This document shows, in pieces, positions 1 through 6,155 of a DNA stretch of 8,622 nucleotides. This DNA comes from an uncultured Chlorobiales bacterium (GTDB taxonomy: Bacteria > Bacteroidota > Chlorobiia > Chlorobiales > Chlorobiaceae), in contig CAIUQW010000375.1 of the NCBI GenBank assembly GCA_903901395.1, forward strand, positions 1 to 8,622, read 5' to 3'. The notes under the pieces are model-generated. The model was not told where the DNA came from. It saw nothing but the letters and a program-made list of their open reading frames with translations, and did not search any database. A program made the position numbers and the translations under genes. Position 1 is the first letter of the stretch, and each line of letters begins with the position of its first letter.

Positions 1-130
1 AATCTTGATTTTCGTCATGAAACGTTCCGTTGTATTCGGCGGAAAAGATCAATGCCAAAAGTAAAAAATTGTTCTGCAAAAACTCATTGGCAAGCAACGG
101 GTTACAGAATGCCGTCGCTTCTCTTGCAGT

Positions 131-180
131 GTCCGTGTTTGTCCACTTCCGACATTCGTCCATTCAGTCCACATTGTCCA
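131..180. repeat. Degenerate tandem GTCC(A/G) motif
   Basis: The pentamer GTCCA occurs at 141, 158, 167 and 176, with GTCCG at 131. The last three copies are spaced exactly 9 nt apart. The stretch lies in the otherwise featureless 1-236 region ahead of the tRNA promoter, where I see no convincing gene. It could be a decayed intergenic repeat or chance in a pyrimidine-rich stretch. No function is proposed. Confidence 0.3.
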
Positions 181-236
181 TTTCCTCTTTCCCTGAGCTG
201 AGGCAAACGCTTGACCCGATTTCCAGCGGCTTCGTA

Positions 237-265
237 TTGTGATTTAAGCTATTTATCCGTATAAT
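237..265 (+). promoter_or_regulatory. sigma70-type promoter of tRNA-Gln
   Basis: A -35-like TTGTGA (237-242) is separated by 17 nt from a perfect -10 hexamer TATAAT (260-265). Transcription would start near 272, giving a leader of about 28 nt before the tRNA at 300. Spacing and position fit a stable-RNA promoter. Confidence 0.7.
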
Positions 266-299
266 TCGAGCCGTTTACGGAACGATTTTTCCAAAACGA

Positions 300-371
300 T
301 GGGGCGTCGCCAAGTGGTAAGGCATCGGCCTTTGGAGCCGACATCCGCAGGTTCGAATCCTGCCGCCCCAG
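300..371 (+). tRNA. trnQ: tRNA-Gln (anticodon UUG)
   Basis: A full cloverleaf can be folded. The 7-bp acceptor stem pairs 300-306 with 364-370. The D stem is GCC/GGC (309-311 with 321-323). The anticodon stem TCGGC/GCCGA (325-329 with 337-341) encloses the loop CTTTGGA, so the anticodon is TTG at 332-334. The variable loop has 5 nt (342-346). The T arm is GCAGG-TTCGAAT-CCTGC (347-363), and the discriminator base is G371. The 3' CCA is not fully encoded (GCA follows the acceptor stem), so it must be added by CCA-adding enzyme. This isoacceptor reads CAA and, by wobble, CAG. Confidence 0.97.
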
Positions 372-378
372 CAAAATC

Positions 379-440
379 GCCGGACGCCGTTTCGTCCGGC
401 CACTGTTCCGCCACCTTTCAGGGCGAAGCCTTTTTCGCCC
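379..440 (+). terminator. Two hairpins after tRNA-Gln
   Basis: GCCGGACG (379-386) pairs perfectly with CGTCCGGC (393-400) around a 6-nt loop. A second perfect 7-bp hairpin follows: GGGCGAA (421-427) with TTCGCCC (434-440). Neither has a downstream T run, so efficient intrinsic termination is uncertain. They may act in 3' processing or end formation of the tRNA transcript. The remaining 441-581 shows no clear promoter or other signal. Confidence 0.45.
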
Positions 441-581
441 GCCGATGATCATGTCAGCACCACTTCGTGAGAAATTCGCCCCCTTCTTCAGCTCATCTCC
501 CGCCATCTTCGTACATTTCATTTCAGATGCCTGCGACCCGTCAAGGCAATCAGTGAACCGAACCGACGTTACTATCGAACC

Positions 582-1472
582 ATGAAAACGCTTGAACCGA
601 ACCCGATTGCGGCCCAGTTTCGCGAAGCCGTCCGCCGCCAGATCAGCGAGGAGCAGCTCACGATCAACATCGTCGGCATTCTCGCTTCGGACGATCCCGC
701 CTCGATCACCTACGCCGACTACACCCGCGCCGGATGCGAGGATGTGGGGATTCATTTCGATCTCAGAAAGTGCGAGCCGGATTCGGTGAGCGGCGTGCTC
801 GAAGCGGCCAACCGCGACAGCGCCGTTCACGGCATTTTCGTTTACTACCCGATTTGGGGTGACGAGCGGGATGCGGAGCTGCGCGACAGGATTTCGCCGC
901 ACAAGGATGTCGAGGGGCTGTCTCCGCACTGGATCGACAAGCTCTACGCCAACGAGCGGTTCGACGACGAGAAGCGCAAGTTCAAGGCGATTCTGCCCTG
1001 CACGCCGCTGGCGATCATCAAGCTGCTCGAAGCCACCGAAGCCTACGAACCCTTCGGCCTGCCCTTCGGCGGCCAGCAGATCACCATCTTCAACCGCTCG
1101 GAGGTGGTTGGCCGCCCGCTCGCCTACATGCTCTCGAACGACGGCGCTCGCGTGTACTCCTTCGATATCAACGGCGGCTTCGTCGTCGATGTCAACAGCG
1201 CCGATCACGAAGCGCGGCCCGTCACGCGCGAGGAGGCGCTCAGTCAGTCGGATATCGTCATTACCGGCGTGCCGTCGTCGCATTTTGAAAAGGTTCGGGC
1301 CGAGGAGCTGAAGCCGGGCGCGATTTGCCTTAACTTCTCGTATATCCAGAACTTCGAGCCGGAGGCCAAGGAGGCCGCGTCGATCTACATCCCGAGAGTC
1401 GGCCCCATGACCGTGGCCATGTGCATGAGAAACGCCCTGCAACTCTATCGCAACTACCACCATGAAGCTTGA
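582..1472 (+). CDS. NAD-dependent methylene-THF dehydrogenase, MTD1-like FolD family
   Basis: This 296-residue cytosolic protein of the FolD superfamily is predicted to oxidise 5,10-methylene-THF to 5,10-methenyl-THF in one-carbon metabolism. Visible family motifs are DPAS..Y (38-44), KDVEGL (108-113), PCTPLA (139-144), the Rossmann segment NRSEVVGRPL (171-180), DIVITGVPS (224-232) and GPMTVAM (274-280). Tyr44 matches the conserved catalytic-site tyrosine. Four residues on, where bifunctional FolD has the cyclohydrolase lysine (human Lys56), this protein has Thr48. NRS replaces the usual GRS, and the C-terminal GG before VGPMTVAM is missing. From memory, all these features match yeast monofunctional NAD-dependent MTD1 rather than bacterial FolD. 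The inference is a dehydrogenase without cyclohydrolase activity, preferring NAD. The last 11 nt overlap the following cyclohydrolase-family gene, consistent with translational coupling. A generic annotation as bifunctional FolD would probably be wrong on the second activity. No clear Shine-Dalgarno is seen at the ATG. Confidence 0.9.
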   Translation: MKTLEPNPIAAQFREAVRRQISEEQLTINIVGILASDDPASITYADYTRAGCEDVGIHFDLRKCEPDSVSGVLEAANRDSAVHGIFVYYPIWGDERDAELRDRISPHKDVEGLSPHWIDKLYANERFDDEKRKFKAILPCTPLAIIKLLEATEAYEPFGLPFGGQQITIFNRSEVVGRPLAYMLSNDGARVYSFDINGGFVVDVNSADHEARPVTREEALSQSDIVITGVPSSHFEKVRAEELKPGAICLNFSYIQNFEPEAKEAASIYIPRVGPMTVAMCMRNALQLYRNYHHEA

Positions 1473-2085
1473 GAAAACGCTCGGTTCGACCTCGATTTCC
1501 GCCTACCTCGACCGTCTCGCCAGCGCCGATCCCACCCCCGGCGGCGGCGCGGCGGCGGCAGTCACGGCGGCGCAGGGCGCGGCGCTGCTCTCGATGGTCT
1601 GCAATCTGACCATCGGCAAGAAGAAGTTCGCCGACGTGGAGGAGGAGGTTCGCGCGATTCACGACCAGTGCGAAACCGCCCGCCGCCAGATGCTCAACCT
1701 CGGCGACCGCGACATGGAGGTGTTCGGCACGATCATGGAGGTCTACAAGATGCCGAAAACGACGCCGGAGGAGGCGGAAGCCCGCCGCGCGGCGATCCAG
1801 CTCGCGCTCAAGGCCAGCTCCGAAGCGCCCTTCGAACTCTTCAAGCGCTGCCTCGCCATGCTGCCCCACGCCGACCGCCTCGAAAAGATCGGCAACCCCA
1901 CGGTGCTGAGCGACGTCATCGTTGGCCGCTACCTGCTGGTCGCCGGGCTGATGAGCGCCATGGCCAACGTCGAAGTCAACCTCGCCAGCATCGACGACGC
2001 CGAGTTCTGCAAAGCGAAGCGCGAGGTGATGCTCCCGGCCATCGGCAGCATGGGCGTTGGCTGGCGGGGGCTGGCGGGGGCGTAA
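1462..2085 (+). CDS. fchA: Methenyl-THF cyclohydrolase / cyclodeaminase family (FTCD_C, FchA-like)
   Basis: This 207-residue all-helical protein belongs to the family of the cyclodeaminase domain of formiminotransferase-cyclodeaminase and clostridial FchA. Those proteins hydrolyse 5,10-methenyl-THF to 10-formyl-THF or deaminate formimino-THF. The signature glycine-rich loop PTPGGGAAAA is at 24-33 and is followed by the helix with MVCNLTIGKKKF (45-56). LGDRDMEVF (80-88) holds the conserved acidic residue region. KIGNPTVLSD (142-151) and NVEVNLASIDD (169-179) are further family motifs. The length is that of stand-alone family members (about 200). There is no formiminotransferase domain and no histidine-degradation gene nearby, so cyclohydrolase is favoured over cyclodeaminase. 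The start lies inside the upstream dehydrogenase gene (11-nt overlap). Because that dehydrogenase lacks the cyclohydrolase lysine, this gene likely supplies the missing step. The C-terminal GWRGLAGA is low-complexity and may be variable. Confidence 0.88.
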   Translation: MKLEKTLGSTSISAYLDRLASADPTPGGGAAAAVTAAQGAALLSMVCNLTIGKKKFADVEEEVRAIHDQCETARRQMLNLGDRDMEVFGTIMEVYKMPKTTPEEAEARRAAIQLALKASSEAPFELFKRCLAMLPHADRLEKIGNPTVLSDVIVGRYLLVAGLMSAMANVEVNLASIDDAEFCKAKREVMLPAIGSMGVGWRGLAGA

Positions 2086-2119
2086 TCGGATCGGTCTGAT
2101 TGGTGTAATCAACCTGCAG

Positions 2120-2152
2120 GGGCGATCACGACAAGACGGGATCGCCCTTTTT
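2120..2152 (+). terminator. Intrinsic terminator of the folate operon
   Basis: GGGCGATC (2120-2127) pairs perfectly with GATCGCCC (2140-2147) around a 12-nt loop and is followed directly by TTTTT (2148-2152). It lies 34 nt after the cyclohydrolase stop. It separates the folate operon from the retroelement region, whose first promoter-like element begins at the end of this T run. Confidence 0.88.
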
Positions 2153-2177
2153 GCGTATATTGGACGAACAGTTTGCG
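2151..2177 (+). promoter_or_regulatory. Promoter-like element upstream of NACHT target gene
   Basis: This 27-nt stretch begins TTGCGTATATT and contains CGAACAG and TTGCG. It matches 23 of 27 positions, without gaps, to the stretch at 6291-6317 ahead of the TIR target gene. TATATT (2156-2161) could be a -10 element, which would put the start of transcription near 2168. No convincing -35 is seen. Conservation ahead of both DGR targets suggests common transcriptional control, or duplication of the whole gene head. Confidence 0.5.
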
Positions 2178-2205
2178 AGTCGTGGAAATTAAACCGGATT
2201 GCACC

Positions 2206-4341
2206 ATGGATGCCTTGCTTGGTTTGATCAAAGAGCTGCCCAAAGCATTTGCATGGCTGTACCGACGACGCCAGGATCAGAAAGCCGCCAGAGACCTTGC
2301 GCCATACTTTACCTACAAGGAGGTGAAAGAAAAACGGAAGTTGTTCATTGAAACGCAAGGGCAGAGCGCTTCGCCTACAAGACAGGATGAACCACGGTTT
2401 ACGCATAACTACGTTCCGAGAGAGAAACTGATTCCTTTTTTTCTTGATAAAGCATTTGATGAAAAAAAGACGGATGGGAAATATTATCTCGTTCTGGCAG
2501 ATTCGGGCATGGGAAAAACAACCTTTCTGGTCAACCTGTTCGTGCGGTATAACTCGCTTTTCAAAATGAACCGGCGCTTTGCTATCAGATATATTCCGTT
2601 TGCCTCCGGTGATGTGTTTCAGCACATCAGGGCTATAAAGAGAGAGGAGGCGATCGATACGATTCTCTTGCTCGATGCATTTGACGAGTATGCTGGATTG
2701 CTTCCCCCCGACGAGCCTGACGGCCTGTCCGATGACGAGCGTTTTCACAAGGTACTCGATGAACTGTTCGATGCAGTAAGGGATTTTCGTGACGTGGTGA
2801 TTACGAGCAGGACGCAATATTTCCCCGGTCAGGAAGATGACCCCTATGAGCTGAAAATCCCCCGTTACAGCGAGCCCGGTTTTCATTCACTGGCAAAGCT
2901 CTATCTTTCCCCGTTCGATCACAGCGAAATCGACTCATATCTGAACCGGAAGTATGGCGTATTTTGCTGGGGGAAGAAAAAGAAAGCTCGTCAGGTCGTC
3001 TATAACTCGCAGAATCTGATGGTGCGCCCGATGTTGCTCAGTCATATCGGTGATTTCGTGGACAGCGGCAAGCAGTTTCACAATACTTTTCAGATTTATC
3101 AGGGGCTGGTCGAGGCATGGATCGAGCGTGAGTGCAATAAAAGAGAGCATAACAAGGTCAATCGCGAGCAATTGAAAGAGAATCTGCACAAGTATTCTCG
3201 TCTGGTTGCGCTGAAAATTTATGAAAAAAGAAAGGAGAGCAATGTGCTCTGGCTTTCCAGAGAAGATGCAGTCGAAGTCGGGGTCGATACCGGACTGAAG
3301 GATTACCAGATGACGGGCCAGTCCCTGCTTACCCGTGACGGGGCGCTCAAATGGAAGTTCGCGCACAAATCGATTTTTGAATATTTCATCGCCAAAGAGG
3401 CGCTTGAAAACCCCGCTTTTGCCTGGGAGCTGGACTTCACCGGCATGGATATGACCCAGCTTTTCTGCAAGGAACAGGGGGTTGTGACGAGTTTGACCAT
3501 CAATTATGCGTTGATTCGGGGCGGTCAGTTCACGATGGGCAGCCCGGAGCGAGAATCGGACAGACGAGACAATGAAACTCTGCACGAGGTAAAGGTGAGC
3601 GATTTGGCGATGTGCCGGTATGCTGTGCCGGTTGCCGATTTCAGACGCTTCGCTGAAGAGAGCGGCTACCTGACTGATGCTGAAAAAGAGAACCGGAGCG
3701 TTGTTTGGGACGGAAAAAAGTGGACGCAGAAAGAGGGGATCAACTGGCGTCATGATGCTTCGGGTACTGTAAGGCCAGAAGTGGAGTTTAATCACCCGGT
3801 GCTGCATGTAAGCTGGAACGATGCGGTTGCCTATTGCAACTGGCTGACGGAAAAAAGGGGCGACGGCCTCTTTCGCCTGCCGACGGAGGCGGAGTGGGAG
3901 TATGCCTGCCGTGCAGGAACAGTGACGCCGTTCAACACCGGCCAGAATCTGACGACCGGGCAGGCGAACTATGACGGGAACTATCCATACGGCAAAAACC
4001 CGAAAGGGGAGTATCGTAAAAAGACGGTTCCGGTGGATTATTTTAAACCAAACGGTTTTGGCCTGTACAACATGCATGGCAATGTGTGGGAGTGGTGCGG
4101 CGACTGGTATGGTGAAGCATATTATGAGGAGTGCCGGAAGCTGGGGGTGGTGACGGATCCGCGGGGGCCGAAAACGGGTTCGTCCCGTGTGCTTCGCGGC
4201 GGTGGCTGGAACGACGATGCGAGGTATTGCCGCTCGGCTTATCGCGACTACGGCGACCCCGGCTATCGCAACAGCAACGTCGGCTTCCGCCTGGTGTTCG
4301 TCCCGCAGTTCAGCGCAGCTCATCCGGCCAAAAAAGAGTGA
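2206..4341 (+). CDS. NACHT NTPase fused to hypervariable FGE-like domain; DGR target 1
   Basis: I start this protein at ATG 2206 (711 aa). In-frame TTG 2173 and GTG 2182 exist, but TTG 2173 lies inside the promoter-like element. The first ~90 residues are helical and charged, with no effector domain I recognise. A NACHT-type P-loop NTPase follows: Walker A DSGMGKTT (99-106, Lys104), Walker B LLLDAFDE (154-161), a sensor-like TSR (200-202) and a STAND-type FAHKSIFEYFIA helix (385-396). Residues from ~435 form an FGE/sulfatase-modifying-factor (C-type-lectin fold) domain, with RGGQFTMGSPERE, RLPTEAEWEYACRAG (557-571), YNMHGNVWEWC and RVLRGGGW (661-668). Residues ~657-701 are VR1, the DGR-mutated surface. 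One of the two FGE catalytic cysteines is absent (Asp at a mutable codon), so enzymatic formylglycine formation is unlikely and ligand binding is favoured. NACHT proteins are signal-transducing switches in conflict and immunity. The inferred role is a sensor whose recognition face is rewritten by the retroelement. Confidence 0.93.
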   Translation: MDALLGLIKELPKAFAWLYRRRQDQKAARDLAPYFTYKEVKEKRKLFIETQGQSASPTRQDEPRFTHNYVPREKLIPFFLDKAFDEKKTDGKYYLVLADSGMGKTTFLVNLFVRYNSLFKMNRRFAIRYIPFASGDVFQHIRAIKREEAIDTILLLDAFDEYAGLLPPDEPDGLSDDERFHKVLDELFDAVRDFRDVVITSRTQYFPGQEDDPYELKIPRYSEPGFHSLAKLYLSPFDHSEIDSYLNRKYGVFCWGKKKKARQVVYNSQNLMVRPMLLSHIGDFVDSGKQFHNTFQIYQGLVEAWIERECNKREHNKVNREQLKENLHKYSRLVALKIYEKRKESNVLWLSREDAVEVGVDTGLKDYQMTGQSLLTRDGALKWKFAHKSIFEYFIAKEALENPAFAWELDFTGMDMTQLFCKEQGVVTSLTINYALIRGGQFTMGSPERESDRRDNETLHEVKVSDLAMCRYAVPVADFRRFAEESGYLTDAEKENRSVVWDGKKWTQKEGINWRHDASGTVRPEVEFNHPVLHVSWNDAVAYCNWLTEKRGDGLFRLPTEAEWEYACRAGTVTPFNTGQNLTTGQANYDGNYPYGKNPKGEYRKKTVPVDYFKPNGFGLYNMHGNVWEWCGDWYGEAYYEECRKLGVVTDPRGPKTGSSRVLRGGGWNDDARYCRSAYRDYGDPGYRNSNVGFRLVFVPQFSAAHPAKKE
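4176..4308 (+). repeat. DGR variable repeat VR1
   Basis: This 133-nt copy aligns without gaps to TR (5942-6074) at the 3' end of the NACHT-FGE gene. All differences fall at TR adenines: 12 of 29 are changed (for example AAC to TCC, GAC or TAC; GAC to GGC), and no other position differs. The adenine-poor last 30 nt (4279-4308) are identical to TR and to VR2. They would be the initiation-of-mutagenic-homing region. The first difference after it is T4309, against C6075 in TR. Confidence 0.96.
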
Positions 4342-4408
4342 GATGGCGAGCCGGGGGCATGAGGCGCAAGGGACGCAGCGCCGGAAGCCCCCGGAACGCC
4401 ATCGAACG
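4317..4408 (+). repeat. 92-bp identical segment with hairpin downstream of VR1
   Basis: This segment is identical base for base to 7508-7599 downstream of VR2 and absent after TR. It contains an imperfect hairpin. The outer stem is CCGGGGGC/GCCCCCGG (4351-4358 with 4387-4394). After an internal loop comes the inner stem GGCGC/GCGCC (4363-4367 with 4378-4382). In the Bordetella phage DGR a GC-rich hairpin/cruciform just downstream of VR promotes target recognition in retrohoming. Position and presence only at targets fit that role here. The segment includes the final codons and stop of the NACHT-FGE gene, so sequence constraint spans coding and non-coding parts. Confidence 0.85.
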
Positions 4409-4474
4409 GCGGGGAGTTACAAAGAGAACGCCGCCGGAGGCGGCCGGTTTTCGCAACCGATTCCGGGGTCAGTC

Positions 4475-4939
4475 ATGCAGATACGGCTTTTTACCATTCC
4501 TGTTGGCGATAGCGGCGCGGCCCAGCAGGAGATGAACGTTTTTCTGCGGTCGAACAAGATACTCGAGGTCGAGCAGCAGCTTGTTCAAGGCGACAATGGC
4601 GCTTGCTGGTGCTTTTGCGTACGTTATCTCGAACACTCTTTTCCGGCTGCCCAGGAGGGCCGTGCGAAGGTCGATTACCGCCAGGTGCTCGACGAGGCGA
4701 GCTTCAGGAAATTCATGCGCTTGCGCGACATACGCAAAAAGGTGGCGGCGCAGGAGGGTGTTTCCGCCTACGTCGTCTTTACCGATGAAGAGCTTGCGGC
4801 GCTTGCCAGACTGGAGGAGATCACGGCCGCAAACATGCTTGGCATAAGGGGAATCGGCGAAAAGAAGGTCGAGCGTTTTGCCCGTTATTTTCTTTCCGGT
4901 ACAGAAAACGATGAAACCTCAGAAGCGGCTGATCGATGA
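4475..4939 (+). CDS. HRDC-domain DGR accessory protein
   Basis: This is a 154-residue protein with two parts. Residues ~1-60 (MQIRLFTIPV, then EMNVFLRSNKILEVEQQLV and WCFCVRYLE) form a small domain I associate from memory with proteins encoded next to DGR-type reverse transcriptases. Residues ~76-141 are an HRDC helical domain, including FRKFMRLRDIRKKVA, YVVFTDEELAAL and MLGIRGIGEKKVERFARYFL with the GIRGIGEKK hairpin segment. HRDC domains bind nucleic acid in RecQ helicases and RNase D. Here the protein probably takes the accessory role that Avd has in other DGRs, helping the reverse transcriptase with template RNA or cDNA. No avd-like gene is visible. The start ATG is the first that includes the whole N-terminal domain; upstream in-frame sequence runs through VR1 and is a shadow. 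The end overlaps the reverse transcriptase gene by 29 nt, implying coupled translation. Function is inferred from context. Confidence 0.85.
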   Translation: MQIRLFTIPVGDSGAAQQEMNVFLRSNKILEVEQQLVQGDNGACWCFCVRYLEHSFPAAQEGRAKVDYRQVLDEASFRKFMRLRDIRKKVAAQEGVSAYVVFTDEELAALARLEEITAANMLGIRGIGEKKVERFARYFLSGTENDETSEAADR

Positions 4940-5915
4940 GATCGCCTGCATGGACAATCTGATCCTTGCTTTTTACAAGGCGCAAAAGGGAAAGGCAGCG
5001 CACCCGGAGGTGCTGGCCTACCGGCGGCGCTTGCAGGCCAATCTGCTTGATTTGCAACGGCAGATTGTTTCGGGCGATATAGAAACCGGTCACGCCCGCT
5101 CCTTTACCATTTACGATCCCAAGAAGCGGGTGATTTGCGCCGCGCCCTTTTCGCAGCGCGTACTGCATCATGCGCTCATGAATCTTTGTCATGCGTCGTT
5201 CGAGCGCTACCAGATCGATCAAAGCTTCGCGAGCCGTCCGGGCAAGGGTACGTATGCCGCGCTCGAGACCGCGCGGAGGTATCATCGCCGGTACCGGTGG
5301 TTTCTGAAACTCGATGTCCGAAAGTATTTCGAGAGCATCGATCATGAAGTCCTCAAGTCGCAACTTCACCGGCTTTTCAGCGACACTCATCTGCTCGGGA
5401 TTTTCGAAACCATCATCGACAGCCATGCCGGATCAGCAGCGGGCAAGGGGGTGCCTATCGGCAACCTGACCAGCCAGTATTTCGCCAATCACTATCTGGC
5501 GGCGCTCGATCACCGGGTCAGGGAGGCGATGCACGCTCCGGCCTATGCGCGTTACATGGATGACATGGTGCTCTGGAGCGACGACAAGACGCGACTGCTT
5601 GAAACCGGAAGGCGTTTTCAGCATGAAGCGGCGGCGAACCTGCGGCTTGCTCTCAAACCGTTCTGCCTGAACATGAGCAGCAAAGGGTTGCCGTTTCTTG
5701 GCTATCTGCTCTATCCGGGGCATGTTCGTCTTTCACAGCGCAGCCGGAAGCGTTTCATTGAAAAGTCGGGAATCTATGCCGAAAAGCTGATGAGCGGCGA
5801 GTGGACTCAAAAGGAGTATGCCGGTCACGTCATGCCGCTGGAGGCATTTACCGGTCATGCCGACAGCCGGGAACTGCGCAAGAGCGTCTATTGCCGGGCA
5901 GGAATCGTATCTTGA
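4911..5915 (+). CDS. DGR reverse transcriptase
   Basis: This 334-residue RNA-directed DNA polymerase of the diversity-generating retroelement clade copies the TR transcript with adenine-specific errors. Numbered from ATG 4911, palm motifs are FLKLDVRKYFESIDH (131-145, catalytic Asp135) and VPIGNLTSQYFANHYL (181-196), whose IGNxxSQ is typical of DGR and group II-related enzymes. The catalytic YMDD box is at 215-218 within ARYMDDMVLWSDD. The KGLPFLGYLLYP block (258-269) and a basic thumb (RLSQRSRKRFIEK) follow. Length and compact form, with no maturase X, endonuclease or RNase H domain, match DGR enzymes and argue against a group II intron protein. An in-frame TTG at 4878 would add 11 residues, but these do not resemble the family N-terminus. 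The gene overlaps the HRDC gene by 29 nt, and TR begins 26 nt after its stop. Confidence 0.97.
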   Translation: MKPQKRLIDEIACMDNLILAFYKAQKGKAAHPEVLAYRRRLQANLLDLQRQIVSGDIETGHARSFTIYDPKKRVICAAPFSQRVLHHALMNLCHASFERYQIDQSFASRPGKGTYAALETARRYHRRYRWFLKLDVRKYFESIDHEVLKSQLHRLFSDTHLLGIFETIIDSHAGSAAGKGVPIGNLTSQYFANHYLAALDHRVREAMHAPAYARYMDDMVLWSDDKTRLLETGRRFQHEAAANLRLALKPFCLNMSSKGLPFLGYLLYPGHVRLSQRSRKRFIEKSGIYAEKLMSGEWTQKEYAGHVMPLEAFTGHADSRELRKSVYCRAGIVS

Positions 5916-5941
5916 ACAGGTCGGCAAAGGGCGTCGGCCGT

Positions 5942-6074
5942 GGGTTCGAACCGTGTGCTTCGCGGCGGTAGCTGGAACAACAATGCGAGGAATTGCCGCT
6001 CGGCTTATCGCAACAACGACAACCCCGGCAATCGCAACAACAACGTCGGCTTCCGCCTGGTGTTCGTCCCGCAG
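5942..6074 (+). repeat. DGR template repeat (TR)
   Basis: The 133-nt template lies immediately downstream of the reverse transcriptase, on the same strand as both VRs. Read in the VR frame it encodes an Asn-rich peptide with 12 AAY codons ([17 protein letters not shown] is part). This is the classic DGR design: adenine mutagenesis of AAY changes the amino acid widely but cannot give a stop. There are 29 adenines, 28 of them before 6044. The last 30 nt hold only one adenine and serve as the homing anchor. TR is not itself expressed as a protein; an overlapping frame at 5818-6105 is incidental. Confidence 0.96.
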
Positions 6075-6085
6075 CTCAAAAGCAT

Positions 6086-6140
6086 GGCCGGATGACTGCC
6101 TTTGAACCGGCCGACGGCCCTGTCCCTTGAATGAAAGGGC
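6086..6140 (+). ncRNA. Structured tail of the TR transcript
   Basis: Directly after TR two hairpins can be drawn. GGCCGG (6086-6091) pairs with CCGGCC (6107-6112). CCCTT (6124-6128) pairs with AAGGG (6135-6139), with an alternative pairing GCCCT (6117-6121) with AGGGC (6136-6140). With the terminator hairpin that follows, they would form the 3' end of the template RNA. In Bordetella phage DGR, the RNA just 3' of TR folds and primes cDNA synthesis, so this region is the natural candidate for that function. This is inferred from position and folding only. Confidence 0.5.
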
Positions 6141-6155
6141 AAAAAGCGCAGTGAA

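Noticed and set aside
131..180. CRISPR-like array from repeated GTCCA
   Set aside because: The repeat unit is only 5 nt with 4-12 nt gaps; there are no long direct repeats or uniform spacers.
30..242. 70-residue open frame before the tRNA promoter
   Set aside because: Ser-rich low-complexity product over a pyrimidine-rich intergenic stretch with short repeats; no recognisable motif or start signal, and it runs up to the tRNA promoter.
249..1463. Long minus-strand open frame opposite the dehydrogenase gene
   Set aside because: It runs across the tRNA and is the high-GC antisense shadow of a clearly recognised folate gene.
1330..2886. 518-residue minus-strand open frame
   Set aside because: It crosses two recognised plus-strand genes and a terminator; Arg/Ala/Val-rich composition typical of an antisense shadow.
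2935..4323. Minus-strand open frame opposite the NACHT-FGE gene
   Set aside because: Antisense shadow; part of it is repeated opposite the TIR-FGE gene simply because the sense genes are related.
4911..5915. Group II intron or retron reading of the reverse transcriptase
   Set aside because: No maturase or endonuclease domain, no intron domain V/VI structure and no msr/msd. The TR/VR adenine pattern identifies a DGR.
5942..6074. TR as a truncated third FGE pseudogene
   Set aside because: Homology is limited to the 133-nt repeat with no upstream FGE sequence, and differences from the VRs are adenine-specific, which decay would not produce.
5818..6105. Small protein encoded across TR
   Set aside because: The frame crosses the end of the reverse transcriptase gene and TR. 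The same frame appears at VR1 and VR2 only because the DNA is repeated; TR is explained as an RNA template.
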